Under the pieces are notes generated by a model that worked only from the letters and a program-made list of their open reading frames with translations, was not told the origin of the DNA and made no database searches. The translations under genes and the position numbers were made by a program. From CAZOIA01 sp964579675 (lineage in GTDB: Bacteria; Planctomycetota; Phycisphaerae; UBA1845; PWPN01): 24,754 nt of DNA. Shown one piece after another: positions 17,001 to 24,414 of the stretch (within the stretch, counting starts at the first letter, position 1; each line of letters starts with the position of its first letter). Location of the stretch: NCBI GenBank assembly GCA_964579675.1, contig CAZOIA010000075.1, forward strand, positions 1 to 24,754. The letters are read 5' to 3'.

Positions 17001-18474
17001 CGGGCAAGGCATCTACCAGCCACTGGAGCGTGTCTCGGGCCGCCGCCTCCGGGGCGGGCAGGGTGGCCCGGCAGCGGGCGGCCAGTGACAGATCGCCTAA
17101 GGACAGGGAGACGTCCGGCCGGGACAGTCGCCCGGTCCGGCGATCCCGCGATACCTCCACGTGGAACCTCTTGGGCACGCCGGCGGCGGCGGACAGATAC
17201 GGCGCCGGCGCGCCGGCAATCACCCATCGCGACTGCCGCCCGTCCACGGTCAGCGCGAGGCGGTCCTCCTCGTGCTTTTGGGTGAAAGCGATCGCCACCT
17301 CGGCCCTGCCGGTGAATGTGGCTTTGACCGCCCGGGCAAACACGTCCACCTCCGGGAACTCGCGGCGCAGAGCGAGCCAGTCCTTGATCTCTCCCGCCAG
17401 GTGCAGGGCGAAAGGCGTGTCCCCCTTGGGATCGATGAGCACGGCCGGCGCGTCCGTCCCGCTCGCCCGGCCCACGTGGATCGCCTGGGTCCGGTAATCG
17501 AAATCCCGCATGAGCACGGTGTCGGTGTTCGGATCCCAATGTCCCTCACAATGAAGCTCCGCATCGGGCACCTGCCCGGGCTGGTCGAATCCCCGGCGTA
17601 CGACCCTCACCCCGTTGAAGACGATGAACAGGTCGTAGTCGATCCCGAGATCAGGATGTGCGGCAAGGATCAACTGGCCGGTGGTCGTGCCGTCCACCTG
17701 TTCGATCGGCAGGCGTGTCACCAGCGGCAGCGGCAAGTCGGTAAGGGACAGGTCGTTCCACTCCATACGGACGTGCCCGTGTAGCGTCTCATCACGCTTG
17801 AGCCTGGGCACCGTGACCCTGGCGTCAGTGGTAAGCCGCCCCATACTGACAGGCTCGGCGACCGCGCCCGAGCGCGAGACCACCGCTTGACCGAAGAGCC
17901 GGAGCAGCCCGGTTGCCCGCTCGAGCTCGCATTGGAGCGTGTCGATCTTGAACGTCTGGGTAGCTAGCGGCGTCATCACGTGACATGCCGCCTGGCGGAT
18001 GACGTAGTTCCGCGATGGCAATCGACGGCCGGGCTTCGGGCCCAGGTCCGCGAGGTTCTTAAGCCGGCCCTGCTCATCAAAGACAAGCCAGACCTGAGGG
18101 CTGTCGAACTCGATCTGATTCACTTTGCCGGTGAGCAGGATGGTGACGGGCCTGAAGTCGCACCGGACGCGGCTTGCCCGGGCCAGCAGTGCGTTCGGCA
18201 AGCCGGGACGCTCGGCAATCGCGACATCCTCAAGCACCAGTCCGCTGATCCATCCGATGCGGACGCCGCCGATTCGGACCGGGCGGTTGAGGTCTGCCGA
18301 CAGTTGATCGACCACGCGGTGGGCAAGCCAGCTTCTCGGCAGCCAGAGCGGCAGGGCCGCATAAGCGATCGCCACAAGGACCATGCCCACCAACCCCGCG
18401 CGGATCGCCCATCGGCGAGACCGGCGCCGTTGAACCGGAATCCCATACCCGGATACTGCGCTCACCTGGATCAT
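14038..18474 (-). CDS. Giant AsmA/TamB-like envelope protein
   Basis: A 1478-residue protein with one N-terminal membrane helix (about residues 25-45, in WAIRAGLVGMVLVAIAYAA) and a very long periplasmic body rich in beta strands, as in the AsmA-like/TamB/YhdP group. The region just after the helix (VDQLSADLNRPVRIGGVRIGW...LVLEDVAI) is the typical AsmA opening. The C-terminal part (GKGELIIEGGTVEGR, FEKLPTGRIRHQMIFQGALYNIYMVGYSDADRQMKYEVGIDF) matches the closing pattern of planctomycete members. Such proteins are thought to form hydrophobic bridges that carry lipids between membranes. The ATG at 18474 is chosen because GAAGGAG lies 11 bases upstream; the in-frame extension to 18729 is an arginine-rich low-complexity stretch. 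The UbiD gene follows after 25 bases. Confidence 0.85.
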   Translation of the reverse strand: MIQVSAVSGYGIPVQRRRSRRWAIRAGLVGMVLVAIAYAALPLWLPRSWLAHRVVDQLSADLNRPVRIGGVRIGWISGLVLEDVAIAERPGLPNALLARASRVRCDFRPVTILLTGKVNQIEFDSPQVWLVFDEQGRLKNLADLGPKPGRRLPSRNYVIRQAACHVMTPLATQTFKIDTLQCELERATGLLRLFGQAVVSRSGAVAEPVSMGRLTTDARVTVPRLKRDETLHGHVRMEWNDLSLTDLPLPLVTRLPIEQVDGTTTGQLILAAHPDLGIDYDLFIVFNGVRVVRRGFDQPGQVPDAELHCEGHWDPNTDTVLMRDFDYRTQAIHVGRASGTDAPAVLIDPKGDTPFALHLAGEIKDWLALRREFPEVDVFARAVKATFTGRAEVAIAFTQKHEEDRLALTVDGRQSRWVIAGAPAPYLSAAAGVPKRFHVEVSRDRRTGRLSRPDVSLSLGDLSLAARCRATLPAPEAAARDTLQWLVDALPALHGDLTIETAHVEQAVAMLPFLGRLTGVSNWRGPLLLRAFITPADGFSRLQLGAAMSPETSLALGDAFDKPPGRELSITAGVRVPHRDTGRLDGFSFEVAHGNSRISLDQENTRLQYSLAFLDHPRPGFLDGAEPIDRPIAIDAEWEIPLRVEHVEGLLPLFPWWRRLRQAGYPRDLSGSVDLAIHNRVSYRPDDWLVQSEAGIVADDLAIQWDEYLDKPVDAPLAVALTHRFHLVGSEREQSLTAAFHQPAGELTGSIVFTGLDSADPGDDFEHATIRADIREVEDFLATTPGLKNRLASFQPGGAVAVDIESLLIGGWHTVSVSTDLTGAAFVIPGSEPVSKPAGIAAELGFQWHRDRADPWEDEQRWELTEGFVHLGGARVTGLGGLVVTGWEPATSGPAMSARRVVDRQARTPILKSATLDARGEITFDGSLARLHPQLAKWRQALDLSGTADWEIQARLEPDALALTGRIDAGGMNLSLELDNRIAAAVHKPPGTPASVTFDLAASRQPDAGGRRIDCENLALDVDRNTVATNGWLRLSRGPSTSLELADLVLTTNVCLNRPDNVLALLTDSPIDLVEGSAAANVEVRRSEDRLTAGPAELDFDRLAIGFGDDPIHLDGRVTFDDAYAEIGQLRWAWGRSGGVVSGRLHRRQADGRITAGRIGLSLDHLDVKDLCRCFASLPAARSSTTQPVSPATPTVATRLIDRLREADLSVDAYIGTLELSLPLNVDVLADAVAKKTTVVNGQMQLAFSGLVDGGSVTGRLTSNLSVRDPTFHLTYTASRIQPGAVVDRYLALTFPGMKADGPLTLIDESYQRLLPAEDDPNYEVGKGELIIEGGTVEGRAAPLWMTSIFPGLNLARFNFSYMHSWFEKLPTGRIRHQMIFQGALYNIYMVGYSDADRQMKYEVGIDFLADFDSRYWAETGQGRIPLFIKTGRILPDGTLADERVAYVPRRFIESLLLGNNPLVTAYLAVRQQVLGKE

Positions 18475-18555
18475 CGGCCCGGATGCTCCTTCGAGAAGCC
18501 GCCGCGGATTGTAGTAGTCACCGCCCGCCGTCACAACGGACCCACGTAGCGGCCG

Positions 18556-18618
18556 CCGCTTGCGGCTTCGCACCTGCCGCTTGCGACTTCGCGCCCACCG
18601 CTTGCGGCTTCGCGCCTG
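18556..18618. repeat. Three tandem 21-bp repeats in the divergent region
   Basis: Three consecutive 21-base units of the form CCGCTTGCGRCTTCGCRCC plus two bases occupy 18556-18576, 18577-18597 and 18598-18618. A degenerate fourth start follows. They lie in the leader of the AsmA-like gene, about 80 bases upstream of its start. Because 21 is a multiple of three, the array keeps the upstream frame open and would encode RSRKR repeats if translated, which probably explains the spurious long N-terminal extension. Confidence 0.85.
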
Positions 18619-18651
18619 CCGCCATCGCTGTTCCCGACCGCGCTGAAGTTC

Positions 18652-18680
18652 TTGTCCTCTTACGTTCGTCGGGGTATAAC
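18652..18680 (+). promoter_or_regulatory. Possible promoter for the phosphoesterase-lipoprotein pair
   Basis: TTGTCC (18652-18657) is followed after 17 bases by TATAAC (18675-18680), about 49 bases upstream of the metallophosphoesterase start. The -10 box lies in a short perfect inverted repeat, GGGGT-ATA-ACCCC (18671-18683), which could be an operator. The match is 4 of 6 and 5 of 6 to the sigma70 consensus. Confidence 0.4.
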
Positions 18681-18728
18681 CCCCGCCATAGGGACGCCAT
18701 CTGATTCCCCGGCAAGTGGTTGGGCTCA

Positions 18729-19208
18729 ATGAGAATAGGTGTTATCTGCGACACGCACGATCGATTGCCGAGCCTGGACCGCGGGCTGGCCGTTTTCCAG
18801 GAGCGTGGCGTCGAGATGGTCGTGCACGCCGGCGATCTCGTTGCCCCGTTCGCCGCCAGACGATTGCTGGCGTGGAGAGGGCCTTTGCGTGTCATCTTCG
18901 GCAACAACGACGGCGAGCGCAAGGGTCTCAAGGACGTCCTCCCTCAAATACAGGACGGTCCGCTCTGGGTGGAAGCCGGCGGGAAACGCATCCTCGTGCA
19001 CCATTTCGTCGATTGGTGCAAACGCGCGGACGTCGCCCGCGCCGACGTCATCATCACCGGGCATACTCACGAGGTCATCAACGAGCAGCGAGACGGGAAG
19101 CTATTCCTTAATCCTGGTGAGTGTTGCGGCTGGGTTAATGGACGATGCACGGTGGCGGTTCTGGAAACGGACCTGCCGTCGGCCGAGATCATCGAGGTGA
19201 CGCCATGA
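18729..19208 (+). CDS. YfcE/MJ0936-like metallophosphoesterase
   Basis: A 159-residue cytosolic calcineurin-like phosphoesterase of the small YfcE type, which hydrolyses phosphodiesters using two metal ions. All core motifs are present in order: D8-T-H10 (CDTHD), G-D36 (HAGDLV), G-N59-N60-D61, H91-H92 (LVHHF), and G111-H112-T-H114. The length is typical of the family. The start used is ATG 18729 (MRIGVICDTH); a TTG nine bases upstream is possible but less likely. The stop overlaps the start of the next gene as ATGA, which indicates translational coupling. The gene is divergent from the AsmA-like gene. The natural substrate is not known for this family in general. Confidence 0.9.
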   Translation: MRIGVICDTHDRLPSLDRGLAVFQERGVEMVVHAGDLVAPFAARRLLAWRGPLRVIFGNNDGERKGLKDVLPQIQDGPLWVEAGGKRILVHHFVDWCKRADVARADVIITGHTHEVINEQRDGKLFLNPGECCGWVNGRCTVAVLETDLPSAEIIEVTP

Positions 19209-19627
19209 CTTTTCGCTATCTGTGTTTCAGATGGTCGCTCGCGCCGGTGGTGGTTGCCCTGGGGCTGGCGACCGGTTGCGTCCGGCGAACCGTTTCCATC
19301 GACACCGACCCCCAGGGCGCGACCGTCATACTCAACGACGACGATGTGGGCACGAGCCCGGTCAGCGTCGATTTCACCTGGTACGGCGATTACGACGTGA
19401 TCATCCGAAAGGAGGGCTACAAGACGCTTCACACTCATCAGAGGATCAACCGTCCGTGGTACCAGAATCCGCCCATCGACCTGTTCGCCGAGGCGTTTGT
19501 GCCCTTCACCATCCACGACCGTCACGAGAAGTTCCTCGAGCTGGAGCCGGCCGAACCCATCGACCGTGACGAACTGCTCAACCGGGCCTTCGACTTCCGC
19601 GATCGAGCCCTGTTCGGCGAAGACTGA
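19205..19627 (+). CDS. PEGA-domain lipoprotein
   Basis: A 140-residue predicted lipoprotein. The N-terminus has a hydrophobic signal (about residues 8-22) ending in LATGC, so Cys25 is the likely lipid-modified residue. A PEGA domain follows (about 28-80: VSIDTDPQGATVILNDDDVG, TSPVSV, YDVIIRKEGYKTL). PEGA domains are small beta folds found on surface and envelope proteins and are often thought to bind wall or other polymers. The rest (PWYQNPPIDLFAEAFVPF...) has no domain I recognise. GAGGTG at 19195-19200 precedes the ATG, which overlaps the phosphoesterase stop by four bases. The pairing with a phosphoesterase suggests co-expression, not a known joint function. Confidence 0.87.
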   Translation: MTFRYLCFRWSLAPVVVALGLATGCVRRTVSIDTDPQGATVILNDDDVGTSPVSVDFTWYGDYDVIIRKEGYKTLHTHQRINRPWYQNPPIDLFAEAFVPFTIHDRHEKFLELEPAEPIDRDELLNRAFDFRDRALFGED

Positions 19628-19736
19628 ACGGGATCTCAAGGGGCCCGCCGCCGGTCACAGACCCTGGACCCCAGAAGCTCAGAAGCTGCATAGTGTACCG
19701 CCAATTGGGGAATCTGGAGATTTGATGGCAAAAAGA

Positions 19737-19784
19737 TAGGCTCACGGACTTTTCACCAGACAGGATGAAAGGAAGGTGAGCCTA
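19737..19784 (+). promoter_or_regulatory. Inverted repeat overlapping a start codon
   Basis: TAGGCTCAC (19737-19745) and GTGAGCCTA (19776-19784) are perfect 9-base inverted arms 30 bases apart. The second arm runs from the end of the GGAAGG ribosome-binding site (19771-19776) into the first base of the ATG at 19784. If transcribed, the fold would hide the start, as insertion sequences sometimes do to limit transposase synthesis. Confidence 0.55.
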
Positions 19785-19952
19785 TGTCGGATACGGAACT
19801 GACCGTATCGCACGTGTTGACCCTCAGGGTAGACCTGAGAGGTCTGGATTTCAATGGTCTGGTGCGGGCGATTTCGGAGGCGTCGGCCCGGGCGTGTGGG
19901 GATTTGTTGGGCAAGGTGTGTCGGGCGGTGGAGCGGGCGGCGATCCGCCGCC
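19784..19952 (+). pseudogene. Truncated 5' end of a possible transposase
   Basis: A frame with a good ribosome-binding site (GGAAGG, 7 bases from the ATG) encodes about 56 residues, MSDTELTVSHVLTLRVDLRG to about AAIRR, mostly helical in character. It then runs into sequence that looks like the downstream flank of the histidine kinase gene. The start is decorated with short perfect hairpins: ACCCT-C-AGGGT (19820-19830), AGACCT-GAG-AGGTCT (19831-19845) and GGCGGCG-ATC-CGCCGCC (19936-19952). I do not recognise the family with certainty. A truncated insertion-sequence end (ISLre2-like or similar) is the best guess, and a short real gene cannot be excluded. Confidence 0.35.
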
Positions 19953-20022
19953 TCCCGATGCAGGAACGCCGGCCTGTCCCGACACCGTCACCGTGCGTCC
20001 GACCGAACCGCCGGCGTAATGA

Positions 20023-21687
20023 TCATTCCAGGGTAGAGTAGGTTTCTTCGCTCTCGCGGGAGAGCTCCTGCACGGGGAGTCGGACGCGGAAGGTGGTGCC
20101 CTCCTCCGGTGTGCTTTCGACGACGATGCGGCCATGATGCTCGCGGACGATCTTGCGGGCGACGGCCAGGCCGAGCCCGGTTCCCGCTTGGCCCTTGCCG
20201 GACTTGAACGGCTGGAAGATCTCTTCGATCTTCTCGTGCTCGATGCCCGGGCCGTTGTCGGAGATGATCAAATCGGCGATGCCCTCGTCCGTATTGAAGC
20301 GGGTGCTGACATTCACGACGCCTTCCCCGGGGGGGACCGCCTCGATGGCGTTCCCGATGATGTTGAGGGCCACCTGGTGGATCCCGTCCTCATCGATCGG
20401 AATGGGGGGAAGAGGCTCCTCGAACTCGGTGAGCACTAGGACATCGCGTTCCTCGGCCTTCTTGCGCACCAGCGAGACGGCATCGGCGACGAGCTTGTTG
20501 AAGTTGGTGTGCTGGAGGATCGGCTCACGCTGCTTGCTGAAGGCGAGCATGTTGGTCGTGAGCTGCAGGATGCGATCCAGGTTTCCCTGAACGATCTGCC
20601 AGCCCTTGGCCAGGGTCTCGTTGTCCGGCTTGGCGATGCCGAGATCGACCAGGTCGGCCCCGCTCTGGATACCCTGGAGGATGTTCTTGATGTAATGGGA
20701 CAGGTAGGCGACGGTCTCGCCGGTGGCGGCCAGGCGGGCGGTCTGCATCTGTTGCTGGACCAGCCGGGCATTCTGAATCGCCAGCCCGGTCATCTGCCCA
20801 ATCGCACTCATGAGCCGAAGCTGTTCTTCGGTATAGGTGTGGGTAGCCGCCGCACTGTCAATATGGATCACGCCCAGAAGCAGGTCCCGCACCATGATCG
20901 GGGCACACATAACTGAGTTGAGCCCGAAATCGTGGATGCTGTCCTCACCGGCGTCGGTGGAGAAGCGGGCGTCGGTCATGGCGTTAGTACAGAGAACGGC
21001 CGCCCGGTGGTCGAGCACGTGCTGGATAATCCGGCCGGAGGTGGTGATCTTCTGCTTCTTGGCCCGGACCCCACGTCGATAGCGCACGACGTGCGGCACC
21101 AGTTCCTCGCCCTTCTTGTCGTATAAGAGGATGAAGCCCCGATCGACCGGCAACTCCTCCGCCACCACGTCCATCACCCGCTCGAGAAGTTGATCGGGGT
21201 CGATGATCGCTCCGATAGCGGAGGTCAGCTCAGACATGACCCGCCAGGCCCGGGCGGCATCGGCCAACTCGGGACCGGCAATAATCACCGAATCCTCGCC
21301 CCCCACGCTGGCCAGAATCGCGGAATCGGTGTTGGCGTTGCTGGCGTCCAGGTCGATCATGTCTCTGGGGATGTGCTCTCCGCTCAGTTTCTCCATCGAC
21401 TGGTCGCCGGTATAGACGATGAGGGTGGCCCCGAGCTTGATCTGGTCACCGTGCTTAAGCCGAACCGCCCTCTTGATCCGGACCCCGTTGACGTACGTGC
21501 CGTTAGCGCTCTTCAGGTCGGTCAGCAGCCACGCACCGTTGTCGGGTCGAATCTCTGCGTGCTGGCGGGAGACGGTGCGATCAGACAAGGCAATCTGGTT
21601 GCTCTCCCGGCCGAGCACCGCCGGCTCGCTATGGGTGCGGAATGTGCGCCCCTTGTCGGGCCCTTGTAGTACGAAGAGTGTTGCCAC
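20023..21687 (-). CDS. FHA-GAF histidine kinase (orphan)
   Basis: A 554-residue cytosolic sensor kinase without membrane helices. Residues about 1-95 are an FHA phosphothreonine-binding domain with the key residues GR (LGRESNQ), SRQH and NGTYVNG. Residues about 155-315 form a GAF sensor domain. The kinase core follows: phospho-acceptor His331 (YLSHYIKN), N-box NIIGNAIEA, DNGPGI, IFQPFKSGKG and GTGLGLAVARKI, all intact. The start is GTG 21687, six bases after GAGGAG (21694-21699); the nearby ATG at 21691 is in another frame. No response regulator lies beside it, so the partner is elsewhere. The FHA domain suggests that it is recruited by or responds to Ser/Thr kinases, which planctomycetes have in numbers; that link is inference. 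Confidence 0.93.
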   Translation of the reverse strand: MATLFVLQGPDKGRTFRTHSEPAVLGRESNQIALSDRTVSRQHAEIRPDNGAWLLTDLKSANGTYVNGVRIKRAVRLKHGDQIKLGATLIVYTGDQSMEKLSGEHIPRDMIDLDASNANTDSAILASVGGEDSVIIAGPELADAARAWRVMSELTSAIGAIIDPDQLLERVMDVVAEELPVDRGFILLYDKKGEELVPHVVRYRRGVRAKKQKITTSGRIIQHVLDHRAAVLCTNAMTDARFSTDAGEDSIHDFGLNSVMCAPIMVRDLLLGVIHIDSAAATHTYTEEQLRLMSAIGQMTGLAIQNARLVQQQMQTARLAATGETVAYLSHYIKNILQGIQSGADLVDLGIAKPDNETLAKGWQIVQGNLDRILQLTTNMLAFSKQREPILQHTNFNKLVADAVSLVRKKAEERDVLVLTEFEEPLPPIPIDEDGIHQVALNIIGNAIEAVPPGEGVVNVSTRFNTDEGIADLIISDNGPGIEHEKIEEIFQPFKSGKGQAGTGLGLAVARKIVREHHGRIVVESTPEEGTTFRVRLPVQELSRESEETYSTLE

Positions 21688-21848
21688 GACATGCTCCTCG
21701 GCAACCCGGTCAAACGACCACTATGGCAATATCCCGCCACCGCGAACCTGCGCCCGGACTGGGCTGTTCTCCACGAATCTGGGTCCCGGAGGTGATAAGA
21801 GACGGTGGCGGCCGGCTCCTATGGCCGTCTTCAGCGCCTCGTCTCTTG

Positions 21849-21876
21849 ATTGTATTCTGAAGTCCAGGCCAGTCAA
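21849..21876 (-). promoter_or_regulatory. Sigma70-like promoter of the histidine kinase gene
   Basis: Read on the minus strand, TTGACT (21871-21876) is followed after 16 bases by TACAAT (21849-21854), each a 5 of 6 match to consensus. Transcription would start near 21842 and leave a leader of about 155 bases before the GTG start. It is the best promoter-like site seen in the window. Confidence 0.5.
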
Positions 21877-21879
21877 ATC

Positions 21880-21897
21880 CCGGTTGCCAAGAACCGG
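21880..21897. promoter_or_regulatory. Inverted repeat beside the kinase promoter
   Basis: CCGGTT-GCCAAG-AACCGG is a perfect inverted repeat with six-base arms, placed three bases upstream of the minus-strand -35 box at 21871-21876. The position suits an activator or repressor site. It could also be a chance feature of this hairpin-rich gap. Confidence 0.35.
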
Positions 21898-21904
21898 ACT
21901 GAGC

Positions 21905-22073
21905 GGGTGCATGACAGTGCCGGCGGGGACCTTCGGGCGGGCAGCGGGGGCGGCACCTCGCTTTTCCGAACCCCGACCGTCAGGGAGGGGAGTATCTGCG
22001 GACGTGCCATGGCCGCTTCCTTATGGGCGCGCTACGGAGAGGGGTCCGCTTCCTTGCGGTCGCGGTTCGGAAA
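21905..22073 (+). repeat. Dispersed repeat, copy 2, with large hairpin
   Basis: Bases 21905-21979 match bases 74-1 of the window on the opposite strand, 29 of them without any difference. Bases 21963-21979 and 22057-22073 form 17-base inverted arms with one mismatch around a 77-base centre. The centre itself can pair partly and carries two near-identical GCTTCCTT segments. Translated in passing it gives phrases such as EPRPSGRG, a pattern I associate with dispersed planctomycete repeats. It sits in the 597-base gap between the kinase and GH42 genes, which holds no other gene I can support. Confidence 0.85.
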
Positions 22074-22317
22074 CACCTGGGGGGCGGCGCCTTCCGACTA
22101 GCCGCCCAAAGTGTCATGGCCCCGGATTGAGCCTCCCCGGGCGGCGATTGCAGCACCGGCCCCGCCGGGCGAGAATGTCCGGCCGCCGGGCACCCGGAAC
22201 AGGGTCCCCGCGGGGGGGGGCAGGAAGAGATACCTCGTCGCGCAGACGCAGAAACGGACCACCGCAAGGCCCCTGGGCCGGGCGGCAATTCAAGCCAATA
22301 CAAGGAGCCTGTGCAGC

Positions 22318-24411
22318 ATGGCTATCGCCCGCTCGACACGGTTTATCGGCACCCAGTTCTACCGTCATCCCAATCCGCCGCCGGAAGACTGGGATCGTGA
22401 TCTGACCCTGATCCGCGACAGCGGGCTGACAATCGTCCGCACCTGGTTGTACTGGCTGCGAACGAATCCCTCGCCCGGGAAGTGGGATTTCAGCGACTAC
22501 GACCGATTCGTCGAGTCGGCGGCCAAGTACGATCTGAAAGTGCTGATTCAGCTTGTCCCCGAGTGTGCGCCGCAGTGGTTTATTCACGAGCATCCGGACG
22601 CGATGCTCAGACACGTGGACGGGAGGCCCGAGGTGCCCAAGCCGGTGGGCATGGCCATGGTGGGCGGCTACCCCGCCCTGTCGCCGGACGTCCCGGCGGT
22701 CCGCGACCAGATCGCCGAGTTCATTACCCGAACCGCCGAGCGCTATCACGACCTCGAGCACCTGGTGGCCATGGACGCCTGGAATGAACTGATGCCTTAC
22801 TACATGTTCCCGACGCAGACCTACCACCCGGCCACGCAGGAGAAATATCGCCAGTGGCTCAAAGCCCGATACAGGACGATCGACGCGCTGAACGAGGCGT
22901 TCGGGGGATGGCGGTACACTGATTTCTCCCAGGTCACGCCGCTGCCCTACGGCGATTACGTGGACGAGCAGCATTGGCACTGCTTCGTGCGGGACTGGAT
23001 CACCGAGCATCTGGGCTGGCGGTGCGAGTTGATCAAGCGGGTCGATCCCGGGATTGCGACGGCGACCCACACGCCCGGGGGGCTGGAGCACGTGACGCTG
23101 GCGCCGTTCGACACCTGGGCGCTGGCGGAGGTGGTGGATATCTGGGGCACGTCGGACTACGAGGAGGACTACTACAAGTCGGCGGCGTATCTGTGCGGGA
23201 TGGCATCGGCGGCGGGGGCCAAGCCGTGGTGGCTGGCCGAGCAGACCGGCGGCCGGGTGTGGGGCCTGTACGGTCATGCCGTCCGCTCGCCGGAGTTCAT
23301 CGAGCAGAAGATGCTGACCGCCTTCTCGTACGGGGCCCAGGGGAACCTCTGCTGGCAATGGCGGCCGGAGCGCTTGGGGACCGAGTCGCCGAACTTCGGG
23401 GTGACCAGCGAGGACGGCTCGCCCCACGCGAGCACCCGGGTCATTGCCCGGGTTGCCCACAGCCTCAACGAGCGCGCGGAGCTGTGGCGAAACTTCAAAC
23501 TGGATCCGCCGGACGTCGGCCTGGTGATTGATTGGCGGGTCCGCAGTTGGGAGTGGGTGGCCTTCCGCGACGCGGGCAAGGTCGGCGAGCCGGAAGTCTT
23601 GGGGTACTTCAAGGCCCTGGCGGACCTCGGCGCCAACGTGGAGTTCGTCCACCTGGAACGGCTAGCCGATCTGGGGGTCGGTCCCGCCTGCAAGCTGCTG
23701 GTCATGCCCATGTGCACCCAGGACAGCGGACAGGTGCAGTCGCGGCTGCGGGAGTTTGTCGAGGCCGGCGGCGTGGTCATCGCCGGGCCCTATTTCCTCA
23801 TCTACCAGGAGAACTGCTACGTATCGCCGGTGATTCCCCCCGGGCCCATGCAGGAGCTGTTCGGCGGCCGGCGGGATCATCTGACCTATCCGCCGCAGCA
23901 ACCGCCGGGGTTCGAGCCCACGCGGGTGACGTTCCTGCCGTCGGCCACCCGAGTCCCCGTGGGCGTGAGAGGCCGGCACGTGGTGGAGATCTACGATTGC
24001 GATGGGGCGGCGCCCATCATTCAGCACGGCAACGAGGTCGCCGGCACGGTGAACCGGTTCGGCCGCGGCCGGGCCTATCGCGTCGGCACGCTGCTGGGAA
24101 GGGACTATGAGCGGGCCGGCAACGACGGGCTGGCCCGGTGGCTGGAACAGGTGCTCGCCGAGGCGGGCTGCCGGCGATTTCCGCTCGCGACCGGCCCCGC
24201 CGTCGTCCGCGAAGCCACAAGCGGCAAAGACCGGCTGCTGTTCGTGTCCAACACCGCGGACGAACCCACCTGCACATGGGTCGGACTCGAAGGCATCACG
24301 CAGGCGGAGGATGTCGTCACCGGCGAGACGACACCGGTCGGCGCGGACGGGCAACTGCGATTGTCGTTGAAACCGCGGCAGTGCGTGGTCCTGCGGATCA
24401 CGACTACGTGA
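22318..24411 (+). CDS. GH42-type beta-galactosidase-like enzyme
   Basis: A 697-residue protein with the domain order of glycoside hydrolase family 42: a TIM barrel (about 1-390), a trimerisation domain of class-I amidotransferase-like fold (about 395-600, ADLGANVEFVHLERLADLG...KLLVMPMCTQ) and a small C-terminal beta domain. The acid/base is E157 (MDAWNE) and the nucleophile E308 (WWLAEQTGG), both intact. The family hydrolyses beta-D-galactosides and some alpha-L-arabinosides. No signal peptide is visible, so it is probably cytosolic and acts on imported oligosaccharides. ATG 22318 is chosen because AAGGAG (22302-22307) lies 10 bases upstream and MAIARSTRFIGTQFYRHPN fits the family start; the longer frame is repeat-derived. 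It ends three bases before the convergent UbiA-family frame. Confidence 0.93.
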   Translation: MAIARSTRFIGTQFYRHPNPPPEDWDRDLTLIRDSGLTIVRTWLYWLRTNPSPGKWDFSDYDRFVESAAKYDLKVLIQLVPECAPQWFIHEHPDAMLRHVDGRPEVPKPVGMAMVGGYPALSPDVPAVRDQIAEFITRTAERYHDLEHLVAMDAWNELMPYYMFPTQTYHPATQEKYRQWLKARYRTIDALNEAFGGWRYTDFSQVTPLPYGDYVDEQHWHCFVRDWITEHLGWRCELIKRVDPGIATATHTPGGLEHVTLAPFDTWALAEVVDIWGTSDYEEDYYKSAAYLCGMASAAGAKPWWLAEQTGGRVWGLYGHAVRSPEFIEQKMLTAFSYGAQGNLCWQWRPERLGTESPNFGVTSEDGSPHASTRVIARVAHSLNERAELWRNFKLDPPDVGLVIDWRVRSWEWVAFRDAGKVGEPEVLGYFKALADLGANVEFVHLERLADLGVGPACKLLVMPMCTQDSGQVQSRLREFVEAGGVVIAGPYFLIYQENCYVSPVIPPGPMQELFGGRRDHLTYPPQQPPGFEPTRVTFLPSATRVPVGVRGRHVVEIYDCDGAAPIIQHGNEVAGTVNRFGRGRAYRVGTLLGRDYERAGNDGLARWLEQVLAEAGCRRFPLATGPAVVREATSGKDRLLFVSNTADEPTCTWVGLEGITQAEDVVTGETTPVGADGQLRLSLKPRQCVVLRITTT

Positions 24412-24414
24412 GGA

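Noticed and set aside
18475..18729. Longer N-terminus of the AsmA-like protein starting at 18729
   Set aside because: The extension is made of the 21-bp tandem repeats and overlaps the divergent gene's start. A clear GAAGGAG site supports the ATG at 18474.
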